Source: Mycosarcoma maydis (taxonomy: Eukaryota > Basidiomycota > Ustilaginomycetes > Ustilaginales). Taken from it: a stretch of DNA of 64,000 nucleotides. Numbering within the stretch: position 1 is the first letter of the stretch; each line of letters opens with the position of its first letter. Location of the stretch: positions 248,001 through 312,000 of the forward strand of contig NC_026479.1 in assembly GCF_000328475.2 (NCBI RefSeq). Reading direction: 5' to 3'. The position numbers and the translations under genes are program-made. Positions 30,400 to 38,643 of this stretch are shown piece by piece. The notes under the pieces are model-generated. The model was given only the letters and a program-made list of their open reading frames with translations. It was not told the DNA's origin and ran no database searches.

Positions 30400-33300
30400 C
30401 TAAAGCTGACTGCTGTCCGGCAAGCCATCGGGCTCGGAATCGTAGATAATGTCGTCTTCGTCGTTGACCACAAACGAGTCTTCAGAATACATATCATCTG
30501 ACGCCATCTGCATTCTCGCTGCGTTTCGAGATTCGCTCGATACTGGCTGAGCACTCGTCGGCCGCCATGCCGGTCTGCTCGGCGTGACGGGCTCACCAAA
30601 TCGACCACCCACTCCGGGAAACGGCGCGTGCCGCAACCTCTGAAACTCGGGCGGAGCCGCCTGCGACAGCATCGACTGCAGATAGATACTCTGCTGGTGA
30701 TATCCCCTCGGCGCCTGCGTGGGTACGAAATCACCGACCGCTTCTCGATCCGAATCGTCTTCAGCCGACGATCCCAGCCCCGAATCATCCTCGTCTCGCT
30801 CCCCGTGCACCTCTTCGTCCGTAGACCGCTCTGCTTCGTACTGAAACAAGGCGCGCGAAGTGGGTGAGTTGGTGATCTTTCGCTTCTTTATCCCGCCACC
30901 ACGTTGCCGAGCAGCCATCTCGTTCCGTTTCTTGCTCTGTAGCCGCCTCGTCTCGGCATCCCTTTCATCGTCTGAATCGTCGGCAATGCGGACTTTGCCA
31001 CGCACTCGCGTACGACCCTTGACCGCAGTAGGTGATGTATCCACATCGTCCGCCGCTTTGCTCGAGCTCGACGCCTTTTGCAGTCGACCCCGGCGTTTCA
31101 CCGGTCCTTTGATGGGAGACGATAAAGCTGTATCGTCGTCCACCTCGTAATCTAGGTGCTTGCTCAAAACACCGCTCGAATCTATATCCGGAGACTCGCG
31201 AATCACACGTTTGCTGCGCCATCCACCTGCACGCCGAGGCACCGAGTCCGGCGGACCCATCAAGCTCAAGCCCTTTCCTTGCAACTCTTGCGCTTTCGAC
31301 CGAGTGTCTGTTTTCTCTTGACGTTGCTTGGCTAGCACCTTTTCCTCTTCTTCGTCTATGATTGCTTGAATGATCGGGTGCGCCTTTTTCTCTCTGCTGA
31401 TCGCCCTGCGTGGTGATGGGGGCGACAACAGGATCGGCTCCAACTGTTCATGCCCGTCCTTCAGCCTGTTGTTCGATTCCATCGAGATCTGCGCTTCGAT
31501 TCGCGATGGATTCGGGCTGTGCAGATCCGGCTTGTACGTCGCCTCTTGTTCAATGCGTGAGATCGCGTTCTCCATCGACATATCCATGGTCAGATCGGCA
31601 AACTCGTCATCGTCATCGTCATCGTCGTTGAGTGTTGTGACAGCTTGAGCGATTCCTCTGCTACGCGGAGACTTTGTCTCGAGTCGACTCTGGTCCTGGC
31701 TCTTGCTGTGCCCATACCAGGCAGACACAGAATCGATGGCATCGTCGCTCTTGCGCAGCGAGAGAATGCCCGAACTCGTGCTGCTGCGCCCAGAGCCCAT
31801 CGGTCCGACGCCGAGCTTCTTTCCGCGTGTAACACCACCACCTGCTACCAGAGCTAGCGGAGAGGACGATGCGCTCGGAACGCCTACTGTTTGGAAGCCA
31901 TCAGATGCCGGACCAACTCCCAAGCTCGTCGCCGGCCATCTGAACGAAGGCGGCGGAGAAAATGGCGGCGAGCTCGGCGGTGAAGATGCGATGATTCTTT
32001 GCGTCGATGGCCGAGCTTTGTCCTTCGACGATCGGAACTTGAGCGACAGATTTTCCTTTTCCGACTGAGGTTCCAGCTCGTCCTGCGGCAGAGTGAGCAG
32101 ACGAAGCATCTTTTGGCTATGCGTCTCGTTCAAAGGACCAACCGCGTCGGCATCGTTGACGTGCGAAACGTCATGGCTGCCAGAACGTTGCTTGCGTTTG
32201 GTGAGAGTCGACGCTTTGCGGAACCCTTCGATGATATCGCCGCCTTCAGGCATGTTTCGCTTTGGATCTTTTTTGGGTTTGGCAACTTTCGTAGCCCGAG
32301 GTGCTTTGATTGCCTTGTCATTCGAGATCATCGACGGCTCGAACTCAGGCTGCTCGACTTCCTTCAGCACAGGTCGAGGCGAAATGTGGTCCGGCACCAT
32401 ACGATCGACATCGTCAAAGAGCTCGACGTGCATGCGCGAATCGACTTCCTTTTGCACCGCCTTGTAGTTGTTCTTGGAATGCTGCCAGTTGTGTTGCTCG
32501 CGACCTTCGGACACAAGCACCGCAATCTTGCCCTCGCGCTTTCGACCGGTTCGACCAATGCGCTGCAGCATACGGATCGAGTCTTTGACCGCTTCGTAGC
32601 ACACGGTCAGATCCACCGATCCGATATCAAGACCTTCTTCTCCGATCGAAGTGGCGACGAGAACATTGTATATGCCCTTCTTGAAATCGGCAATGACGCG
32701 TTCCTGGTCTTTCTGCGACATGCCCTTTTTGCCGCTCCTGGATTTGCTCTGACCGACGAACTCGGTCGCCTTGAAGCCTGACTCGTTGAGGAAGCCCACA
32801 ATCTCATCGCAGCATTCTCGATACGAGCAGAACACCATAGCCCTCGTATCCGCCTGCGATGAGCTCTCAAGGTTGGCCACCTCTCCCGATGTGGGCGTGT
32901 TTCCAAGCACATCGTGTCCGCTCACCTCGAACGCCTCTGCGTTGTGCACTTGATCCGCTTTGAACGCATCGAAGTGCTCGATGAGTACATTGCGCAGCTT
33001 GAGCATCTTGGGATGCAGGATTCGACCTTTATGGTCTTGCATCACCTCGAGGTCATGGATGATTTCGATAAAGGTGGTGTTGGAGTTGGCGTACATCTGC
33101 TGTTTGGCGGAACTAGTCTGTTTACCTTTGGTATTATAACCCATGGAACGCTCTTTGAGACGGCTGTAAAACATGGTGGGCGACTGCTCCATGAGGTATT
33201 GCATCGACAGCGCCATGTGGCTGAGCTCCCGGACGTTGGCCTGCAACCACCTGTTTTCACGCAAGATGGCGGCACGCCTTCTATCTTTCATCATGGAATT

Positions 33301-34872
33301 GACGGCGAAAGGATGCAAAAGAACAGGGTCCTGGTTGTGAAGGAGACCAGCTTTCATGAGTGGGTCCATCTGAGTTTGCATGAGCTTGGCCCACTTCTCC
33401 TTGACCAAGTTGAGGTCTTTGCCGAGTGTGACATTGACGATCTCTTCACGCTTGCGGAACATGTAACGTTGGACGTCGATGGCTTCTTCGGTGCGAATCT
33501 CGATCTGGTTGATGTGAAGCTGGTCAACAACTTCCTGTACGCTTTCCGAGTCCTTTCCGGGTGTAGCTGAGAGCGCAAGCACACGAAAGTGAGGGTTGAC
33601 TTCCATGATGCGACCAATGACATTACCGTATGCGTACTTGCCGCGCGCTTTATGTGCCTCGTCGATGACGACACAGACGATGTCACGCGGATCGCAGCGC
33701 TTCTCGCGGAGATCGTTTTCGAACGTCTGCGGAGTCATGTAAAAGATGCGCTTCGTCGCCCAATAATCGCCGCGTCGCGAACCTGCCGTATTGCCGGTGA
33801 GATCGATGGCGCAGTCCCAGGGGAGGCCGCAGATGCGATGGCAAGCCGTCTTTTGCTGATCGACGAGCGGGCGTGTTGGTGCGAGGAAGAGGATCTTGCC
33901 ATCGGGATACCATCGGAAGAAGTTGAGTATGACTACGGCAGCAATAAACGTTTTGCCGAGACCGGTGGGAAGAGCGGCGAGTACATTGTTGAAGAGTGCC
34001 TTTTGGACAATATTGTACTGGTAGTCTCTCCTTTCCATGTTGGTGGGGTAGATCCAGGTTTTGGCCGCTTCGAGGTCGATCTTGCACTTTTGCGACTGAA
34101 CAGGAGCGAGTTGGCGGCGAGAATCGAGCGGTTCGGGCGGAAGCACGTTGACAAATTCGCTTTCTGCATCCCAGTCGCGTTCGCGTTCGAGCTTGGGATT
34201 GCCTTTGGGGCTCGAAGAGTCAAATGCGTCGACATCGATGGCTTCCTTATCGCGATTCTTTGCATTCTCTCGATGAAGGTAGGCCTCTCTGTCCCACGTC
34301 TTTGTGCCTACTTTTTGTTGCCAGGGTGGGCGGTAACTAGGGGATGCGTTTATATTATCAGGAGCTGTTGAATGATTTGCAGCGGTTGGAGCTGTCTGTG
34401 AGGAGATAACGATATGGCCTGGGCTTGATGAAACCAGCTTTGCGGATCGTGTCTGCGTGGATGTGACAGGCTTGCCAAAGAGGTTCATCTGCCGAGTGCC
34501 CCCAGAAGATGCAAGCTGAGTCGATGCGTGCGAGTCCGTCGAACGAACGCGCTGCATGGGTCTTCTGGAGGTAGTTGCAACGGCCAAAGTAGCAGCAGGA
34601 TCTATCCGTGTGGTAGAGCCATTTGTCGCGGGTGGTTGAAGCGCTGCCGGACCCCTTGCATGGGTAGTCTTGCGGAGGGACGAAAGCTTCTGAATGCAGG
34701 GCGGAGCTGGTGCAGACTTTGTCTGCGAGCTAGATCTCGGCGCTGGACAGAGTTGTGTGGCATTGCTGGCGAGATTGTGTTCGATCAGGTCGAGCTGGAG
34801 GAGGGCATGATCGTCTAGACCAAACTCGTCAAACTCGTCGATATCGTCAAACTCGGCTGGTGAAGTTGCCAT
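30400..34872 (-). CDS. MPH1: Mph1/FANCM/Fml1-type DNA helicase
   Basis: The product is 1490 residues. The N-terminus is acidic (EFDDIDEFDEFGLDD). The superfamily-2 helicase region starts at NMERRDYQYNIVQKALFNN: Walker A LPTGLGKT (301-308), FLAPTRPLVDQQ, DEAH (404-407), SATPG (435 on), then the long helical insert typical of the FANCM/Hef group (RYMFRKREEIVNVTLGKDLN), and the C-terminal helicase lobe with VFCSYRECCDEI, GEEGLDIG and QRIGRTGRKREG. The last 600 residues are acidic and Ser-rich, without a clear nuclease domain. Family role: branch migration, D-loop and fork remodelling in homologous recombination and interstrand crosslink repair. Animal FANCM also has a dead nuclease and (HhH)2 at the end; those are not visible, as in other fungi. 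Intron-free. Confidence 0.95.
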   Translation of the reverse strand: MATSPAEFDDIDEFDEFGLDDHALLQLDLIEHNLASNATQLCPAPRSSSQTKSAPAPPCIQKLSSLRKTTHARGPAALQPPATNGSTTRIDPAATLAVATTSRRPMQRVRSTDSHASTQLASSGGTRQMNLFGKPVTSTQTRSAKLVSSSPGHIVISSQTAPTAANHSTAPDNINASPSYRPPWQQKVGTKTWDREAYLHRENAKNRDKEAIDVDAFDSSSPKGNPKLERERDWDAESEFVNVLPPEPLDSRRQLAPVQSQKCKIDLEAAKTWIYPTNMERRDYQYNIVQKALFNNVLAALPTGLGKTFIAAVVILNFFRWYPDGKILFLAPTRPLVDQQKTACHRICGLPWDCAIDLTGNTAGSRRGDYWATKRIFYMTPQTFENDLREKRCDPRDIVCVVIDEAHKARGKYAYGNVIGRIMEVNPHFRVLALSATPGKDSESVQEVVDQLHINQIEIRTEEAIDVQRYMFRKREEIVNVTLGKDLNLVKEKWAKLMQTQMDPLMKAGLLHNQDPVLLHPFAVNSMMKDRRRAAILRENRWLQANVRELSHMALSMQYLMEQSPTMFYSRLKERSMGYNTKGKQTSSAKQQMYANSNTTFIEIIHDLEVMQDHKGRILHPKMLKLRNVLIEHFDAFKADQVHNAEAFEVSGHDVLGNTPTSGEVANLESSSQADTRAMVFCSYRECCDEIVGFLNESGFKATEFVGQSKSRSGKKGMSQKDQERVIADFKKGIYNVLVATSIGEEGLDIGSVDLTVCYEAVKDSIRMLQRIGRTGRKREGKIAVLVSEGREQHNWQHSKNNYKAVQKEVDSRMHVELFDDVDRMVPDHISPRPVLKEVEQPEFEPSMISNDKAIKAPRATKVAKPKKDPKRNMPEGGDIIEGFRKASTLTKRKQRSGSHDVSHVNDADAVGPLNETHSQKMLRLLTLPQDELEPQSEKENLSLKFRSSKDKARPSTQRIIASSPPSSPPFSPPPSFRWPATSLGVGPASDGFQTVGVPSASSSPLALVAGGGVTRGKKLGVGPMGSGRSSTSSGILSLRKSDDAIDSVSAWYGHSKSQDQSRLETKSPRSRGIAQAVTTLNDDDDDDDEFADLTMDMSMENAISRIEQEATYKPDLHSPNPSRIEAQISMESNNRLKDGHEQLEPILLSPPSPRRAISREKKAHPIIQAIIDEEEEKVLAKQRQEKTDTRSKAQELQGKGLSLMGPPDSVPRRAGGWRSKRVIRESPDIDSSGVLSKHLDYEVDDDTALSSPIKGPVKRRGRLQKASSSSKAADDVDTSPTAVKGRTRVRGKVRIADDSDDERDAETRRLQSKKRNEMAARQRGGGIKKRKITNSPTSRALFQYEAERSTDEEVHGERDEDDSGLGSSAEDDSDREAVGDFVPTQAPRGYHQQSIYLQSMLSQAAPPEFQRLRHAPFPGVGGRFGEPVTPSRPAWRPTSAQPVSSESRNAARMQMASDDMYSEDSFVVNDEDDIIYDSEPDGLPDSSQL

Positions 34873-35254
34873 GTTGGTGGGGGATGCTATCGAGCAGGAT
34901 GCTTACTGCGCTTGAGGATGGGAGATGATGAAATGATGATGCTGAAAGTGATGTAGTGGGTATGATATGGTTCGAGCTATGAGTTGATCAGGTTTTGACG
35001 GAGAAAAGGGGTGGTGGACAACAGGCAAGTCATGTTTTAGTGAGGTGCCGCAAGTTGTAACGAGTACAAAGGCAAGATGTTGAGACAGATGGCAGAGGAT
35101 AGAGTGAATGCACATGCGATGACGAAAGCCTTGGTCATGTAGAGTTGGGATGTGGTGATCAGGGATGAAGGCGAGTACAAGATAATGTTGGCATGCTTCC
35201 AATCTCGTTGTGCTTCCAGGGTGATTGGAAACTGAGCTGGACTTGGCTGAACTG

Positions 35255-35364
35255 AGCTGAGCTGAGCAGGGCAGGGCAGGGCAGGGCAGAGCAAAGCAAA
35301 GAACAGCAGAGCAGAGCAGAGCAAAGAACAGCAGAGCAGAGCAGAGCAGAGCAGAGCAGAGCAG
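35255..35364. repeat. GCAGA-type pentamer satellite
   Basis: About twenty pentamers (GCAGA, GCAGG, GCAAA, ACAGC variants) stand in tandem. Confidence 0.85.
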
Positions 35365-35523
35365 CGGAAGAGAGAAAGGACGAGCTGGGGATGGTCGTTC
35401 GGGAGCGATCCGAGCCTTGTTCTGTGGGATTTTCAAGGCAGTTCCGCTGGTGGCGTTGCTACCAACTCAGCCTTTGCTTGTCATGAAGAGAGAGACACAC
35501 ACATGACAGATCAACACTCGACC

Positions 35524-35642
35524 GACTCGTGACTGTAACAGACACATCGACGCACTCACAGACTCACAACTCCTCCATGCTCAGAAATTGTCAATACTCG
35601 TGACTGACTCACGACTCACAAGTTACGCGTACTCACGACTCT
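35524..35642. repeat. ACTCGTGACT-variant motif cluster
   Basis: Several copies of GACTCGTGACTG, ACTCACGACTC and their relatives (ACTCACAGACTCACAACTC) lie close together. They share the TCGTGA or TCACGA core, but with C/G flanks where the commoner class has A/T. Confidence 0.8.
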
Positions 35643-35895
35643 CTGCTGTCGCGTAAAAAGTCAGCGTGAGCTTCAGCAAAGCTTCGTGCGTGAATTGAAG
35701 CGGATCGGCAATCGGCTGTTGAGCATCGCCGATTAAGAACAAGCTGTTGCTTCGGAAGAAAAGTGGAGCCACACAGACCAGCCAAGCTTTTTGACGTAGG
35801 CCTCGTACAACTGCAGCTTCCCTTCAGCCTCGTCTAGAAGAGCAAGCCTGTCACTTCCTAGGCCTTACATAGAACCGACAAGCCGATCTGCACCA

Positions 35896-37182
35896 ATGGC
35901 AAGCGCCCGAGTGTTCCGTGTCGCCGTCACCGGCATTCGCACAAGAGCAACTGTGCTGCCAACAGCAAGCCCCTCCTGGTCTCGAAGCTCGTTGCCACAA
36001 CGACTCGCACCTCGTAACCATCGAGGATTCGCGTCATCGACTGGTGCTTTTTCAGCTGTCTCTTCAACAACCTCGATATCTGCCGGTAATGCAGCTGCAT
36101 CAACAGCAACAATAGCAACAGCAGACGCCACCAGCACATCAACCCAAGCTGTCGCCGACTTGAGCATCGTGCAAGGCGGATTCGAATTCCTCCAGCCATG
36201 GGTGCCCACCATCAACAGTCTTGCTGATACGATGCATCTTAGCGGTCCCTACGCGCACGCACTATCCATATTCATCCTCGCCTTTGCTGTCCGAACCGCA
36301 ATCACGCTACCCATGACGCTATGGCAGCGTGGCAAGACTCGCAAGTTGACCGAAAAGGTGTTACCCGAATGGGAGATCATGAAGCAGCGCATTCCGCTAG
36401 CCGTACGAGCAAGGTGTAGGAGGGCTGGCATGTCGTACGAAGCTTTCGAAGCCGAGGCACAAAAGGAGCTCAAGGCGGAACTCGCCAAGTTGCTCCGCAA
36501 GCACAATGCATCACCTCTGCCGGCTTTCCTCGGTCCGGCCGTGGTCACCATTCCGGTGTTCCTGCTCATGACTGCGCTGCTTCGACAGTGCGCCCTGGAT
36601 CCAACTTCACCATTGAGCTCAGAAGTGCTACCGTGGTGGTCGCCCTCGCCCGAGCTCGCGCAGCAGTTCAAGGCGAGTACAGCGATCCTAGCCGACCGCG
36701 GCTTCGACGAAGCGGCCATTGCAAAGCTGAGAGGCACCATGGGCGGACCCACTCTTGTCGACAGAGATTCCACCATGATTGGTCCGCTGAGCTTCGGAAT
36801 GTTGACGCTCGCCAACACCGAGTTGAACAGCTGGAGCAGGAGAAGCATCGCCAAGATCAGAGTAATTACATCAGGCGGTGGCTCGGACGCAGCTGCAAGA
36901 ACGGCGGACAAGTTGTTGAACCACAAATCTGGAGGAGCGCGATCACAGGTCAAGCCGGAAGACGATGAACCGCCGAGAGCTAGGATCATGACGAATGCTT
37001 TGCGAATCATGGCCATCGCTTTCATCCCCATTGCTTGCCAGGCGCCGAGTATACTGGTCATCTACTGGCTCTCGTCAGGTATTTACACTTTGCTTCAGAA
37101 CTCGATCCTCGCCGTACTAGACCGTCAATCCGAAGTCATCAAGGCGGCGCGCAAGCAGCAACTTCTGCGACAGCCACAATAA
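35896..37182 (+). CDS. COX18: Mitochondrial inner-membrane insertase Cox18 (YidC/Oxa1 family)
   Basis: The product is 428 residues. The N-terminus is rich in Arg/Ser/Ala without acidic residues (MASARVFRVAVTGIRTRATVL), a likely mitochondrial targeting sequence. The Oxa1-type core contains TMHLSGPYAHALSIFILAFAVRTAITLPM, then a charged loop (KVLPEWEIMKQRI), a membrane helix AFLGPAVVTIPVFLLMTALLRQ, the MGGPTLVDRDSTMIGPLSFGMLTLANTELN segment, and a final pair of helices (IMAIAFIPIACQAPSILVIYWLSSGIYTLLQNS). The order and loop type resemble Cox18 more than Oxa1: Cox18 exports the C-tail of Cox2 across the inner membrane and has no ribosome-binding C-tail. A short Lys/Arg tail is present, but no long coiled extension. 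Oxa1 itself remains a less likely alternative. Confidence 0.85.
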   Translation: MASARVFRVAVTGIRTRATVLPTASPSWSRSSLPQRLAPRNHRGFASSTGAFSAVSSTTSISAGNAAASTATIATADATSTSTQAVADLSIVQGGFEFLQPWVPTINSLADTMHLSGPYAHALSIFILAFAVRTAITLPMTLWQRGKTRKLTEKVLPEWEIMKQRIPLAVRARCRRAGMSYEAFEAEAQKELKAELAKLLRKHNASPLPAFLGPAVVTIPVFLLMTALLRQCALDPTSPLSSEVLPWWSPSPELAQQFKASTAILADRGFDEAAIAKLRGTMGGPTLVDRDSTMIGPLSFGMLTLANTELNSWSRRSIAKIRVITSGGGSDAAARTADKLLNHKSGGARSQVKPEDDEPPRARIMTNALRIMAIAFIPIACQAPSILVIYWLSSGIYTLLQNSILAVLDRQSEVIKAARKQQLLRQPQ

Positions 37183-37502
37183 TCACGAATTCACACCTTT
37201 GCCCCTCGCTGCGATCCTTGAATGCACATGATGCAATCTCATAATACGCATTCACCAGGCTACGAGCATAGGCATGACCTTGATTGCAATAAATATGCTA
37301 GTCACGAGTGTAGTGTACAGATGAGAACGAATGCAGAGCCAGGTTTGAATTACTTCTCGCCAGGCCTTCTCACACCGCGCACACGGATCCTTTCAGACGT
37401 CTGCACCCTTGCGCCCCATCTGTGATTCAAGCCCAACGAAATGCAAACTTTGAGTCGTCAGCAATCTGTTGATCACAACTCTGCCTGAAACAACATGTCA
37501 AC
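37183..37502. other. Convergent intergenic region Cox18/mS41
   Basis: About 320 bp. It holds ATAATCACGAATTCAC just after the Cox18 stop and TAGTCACGAGTGTAG near 37301. No gene seen. Confidence 0.6.
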
Positions 37503-37985
37503 TTACCCTCGAACCTTTTTCTTCGGCTTTGCATCAATCACAAATACGTCTGGGTTGGCACCTTGTCGGAACTTTTCTCTCGCCCACAGGAAGAATCGCC
37601 TATCCTTTGTTGTTATGCCTGCTGCTTTGAGCTGGTTCGAACGGATGGTGAAGATGTTGGACCATTGCTCGCCAATGGCAGATGTGAGTGACGAGTTCGA
37701 GGCGAGATCGCGACGTGGGCGGGAGATGGAGCTGAGGAACGAGGCTGGATCCGACACTGCAGCTGCAGAGCCCGCATGAGTACACGAGGGTCCCAAAGAA
37801 GCGAGTCAGTAAAGTCAGGTCATACATGTAGGGTGTAGCTGCAGAGATGGACAAGAAGGCTGCTTACCTTGAGGTTTTGGGATCGCCCTACGTGGCGGTG
37901 CGGCTGCTGCTGCGGTTGTAGTCAATGTTCGTGAGCAGGAAGCCCTTCCGCAGGCGGATATGCCTGTTGCAAATCGTGTCAACAT
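37503..37985 (-). CDS. FYV4: Mitochondrial small-ribosomal-subunit protein mS41 (Fyv4, IGR motif), two exons
   Basis: Exon 1 ends at 37868 (GTAAGC donor); exon 2 starts at 37762 or 37756 and ends at 37503. The ATG at 37985 gives a typical mitochondrial targeting start (MLTRFATGISACGRASCSRTL); another in-frame ATG at 38006 is possible. The joined protein is about 125 residues (about 132 with the 38006 start). Exon 2 carries the IGR-type segment: SDPASFLSSISRPRRDLASN, EQWSNIFTIRSNQLKAAGI and DRRFFLWAREKFRQG, then a Lys-rich end (DAKPKKKVRG). Proteins with this motif (yeast Fyv4) are part of the mitochondrial 37S subunit. The acceptor is duplicated (CAGCTGCAG): both sites keep frame and differ by two residues. 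The branch site is CTGAC. Confidence 0.85.
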
Positions 37986-38643
37986 CTTTGTGATGATCGT
38001 GTGCATACACTTCTGCGACGGAGTGTCGATGTTGACGGCGGTAGGTTCAAGAGCGAAGTTGCAGGATCGTGTGAGAGAGGCGTTGCAAATCGTGAATCAC
38101 AAATCGCAAATCACGAATCCCGAATAATCGTGAATCGCCTCGGAACTTGCTCTCTTCCTGCTTTTTTCCTCACGCCTCGGTGCCAGTCACGAGTGGTCAT
38201 AGAAAAATTGCAACGTTTTGGACGCTCTAAATTTGTTTGAAACCACGGTCTTACACCTAAAATGAATTTTCACGTTTTCCTTCTCTACAACTTAGGCGTG
38301 AGGGATTCGTGATTATTCATGATTTCATCAACGTGATTCGTGAAAAACGCTGCAAGCGCTCACTCTTTCACTATTCACGATATGTTCATTCACGATTCCT
38401 TCCAGCTTGCTCACACGCCAAATATCAGCGGCAACGCAAACTCAGACCAAGTGCACACAAGTAAGAAGGGGCAAAGAAACAATGAAACGAAAAGTTCGAT
38501 GCGAATGCGATGGACAAGACGGAACACGAAAGGTCAATACGGCACGACGGATCTGAGCTACCAGACGGGATCAAGTGTTGCGATCATCGTCGAGCATCAC
38601 GTCGCCCTGATACGAGCTGAATGATAGCAGAAACGGAGCATGT
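37986..38643. other. Intergenic region mS41/glyoxal oxidase, densest motif run
   Basis: About 660 bp. The region holds the longest array of TCGTGA-type heptads (38085-38135) and further copies at 38187-38200, 38305-38345 and 38370-38400. It is AT-richer than its neighbours around 38200-38300. No gene seen. Confidence 0.7.
38085..38135. repeat. Long, partly decayed TCGTGA/TCACGA heptad array
   Basis: Seven-base steps read TCGTGAA, TCACAAA, TCGCAAA, TCACGAA, TCCCGAA, then TAATCGTGAATCG. The phase is kept while single bases change, which looks like decay of a tandem heptad array. Confidence 0.88.

Larger units (their letters stand above)
34873..35895. other. Divergent intergenic region Mph1/Cox18 with GCAGA repeats and motifs
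   Basis: About 1 kb of shared promoter. A low-complexity GCAGA/GCAGG/GCAAA pentamer tract lies at about 35255-35364. A cluster of the ACTCGTGACT/ACTCACGACT motif variant lies at 35524-35642. Open frames across the pentamer tract are repeats of Leu/Cys/Ser and are not genes. Confidence 0.7.

Noticed and set aside
33589..34371. 260-codon frame opposite Mph1
   Set aside because: Shadow of the helicase core on the other strand.
34903..35436. Open frame of 177 codons with Leu/Cys/Ala/Ser repeats
   Set aside because: It is a by-product of the GCAGA pentamer satellite and has no protein-like sequence outside it.
36249..37061. 270-codon frame opposite Cox18
   Set aside because: Shadow of the Cox18 coding region; no domain seen.
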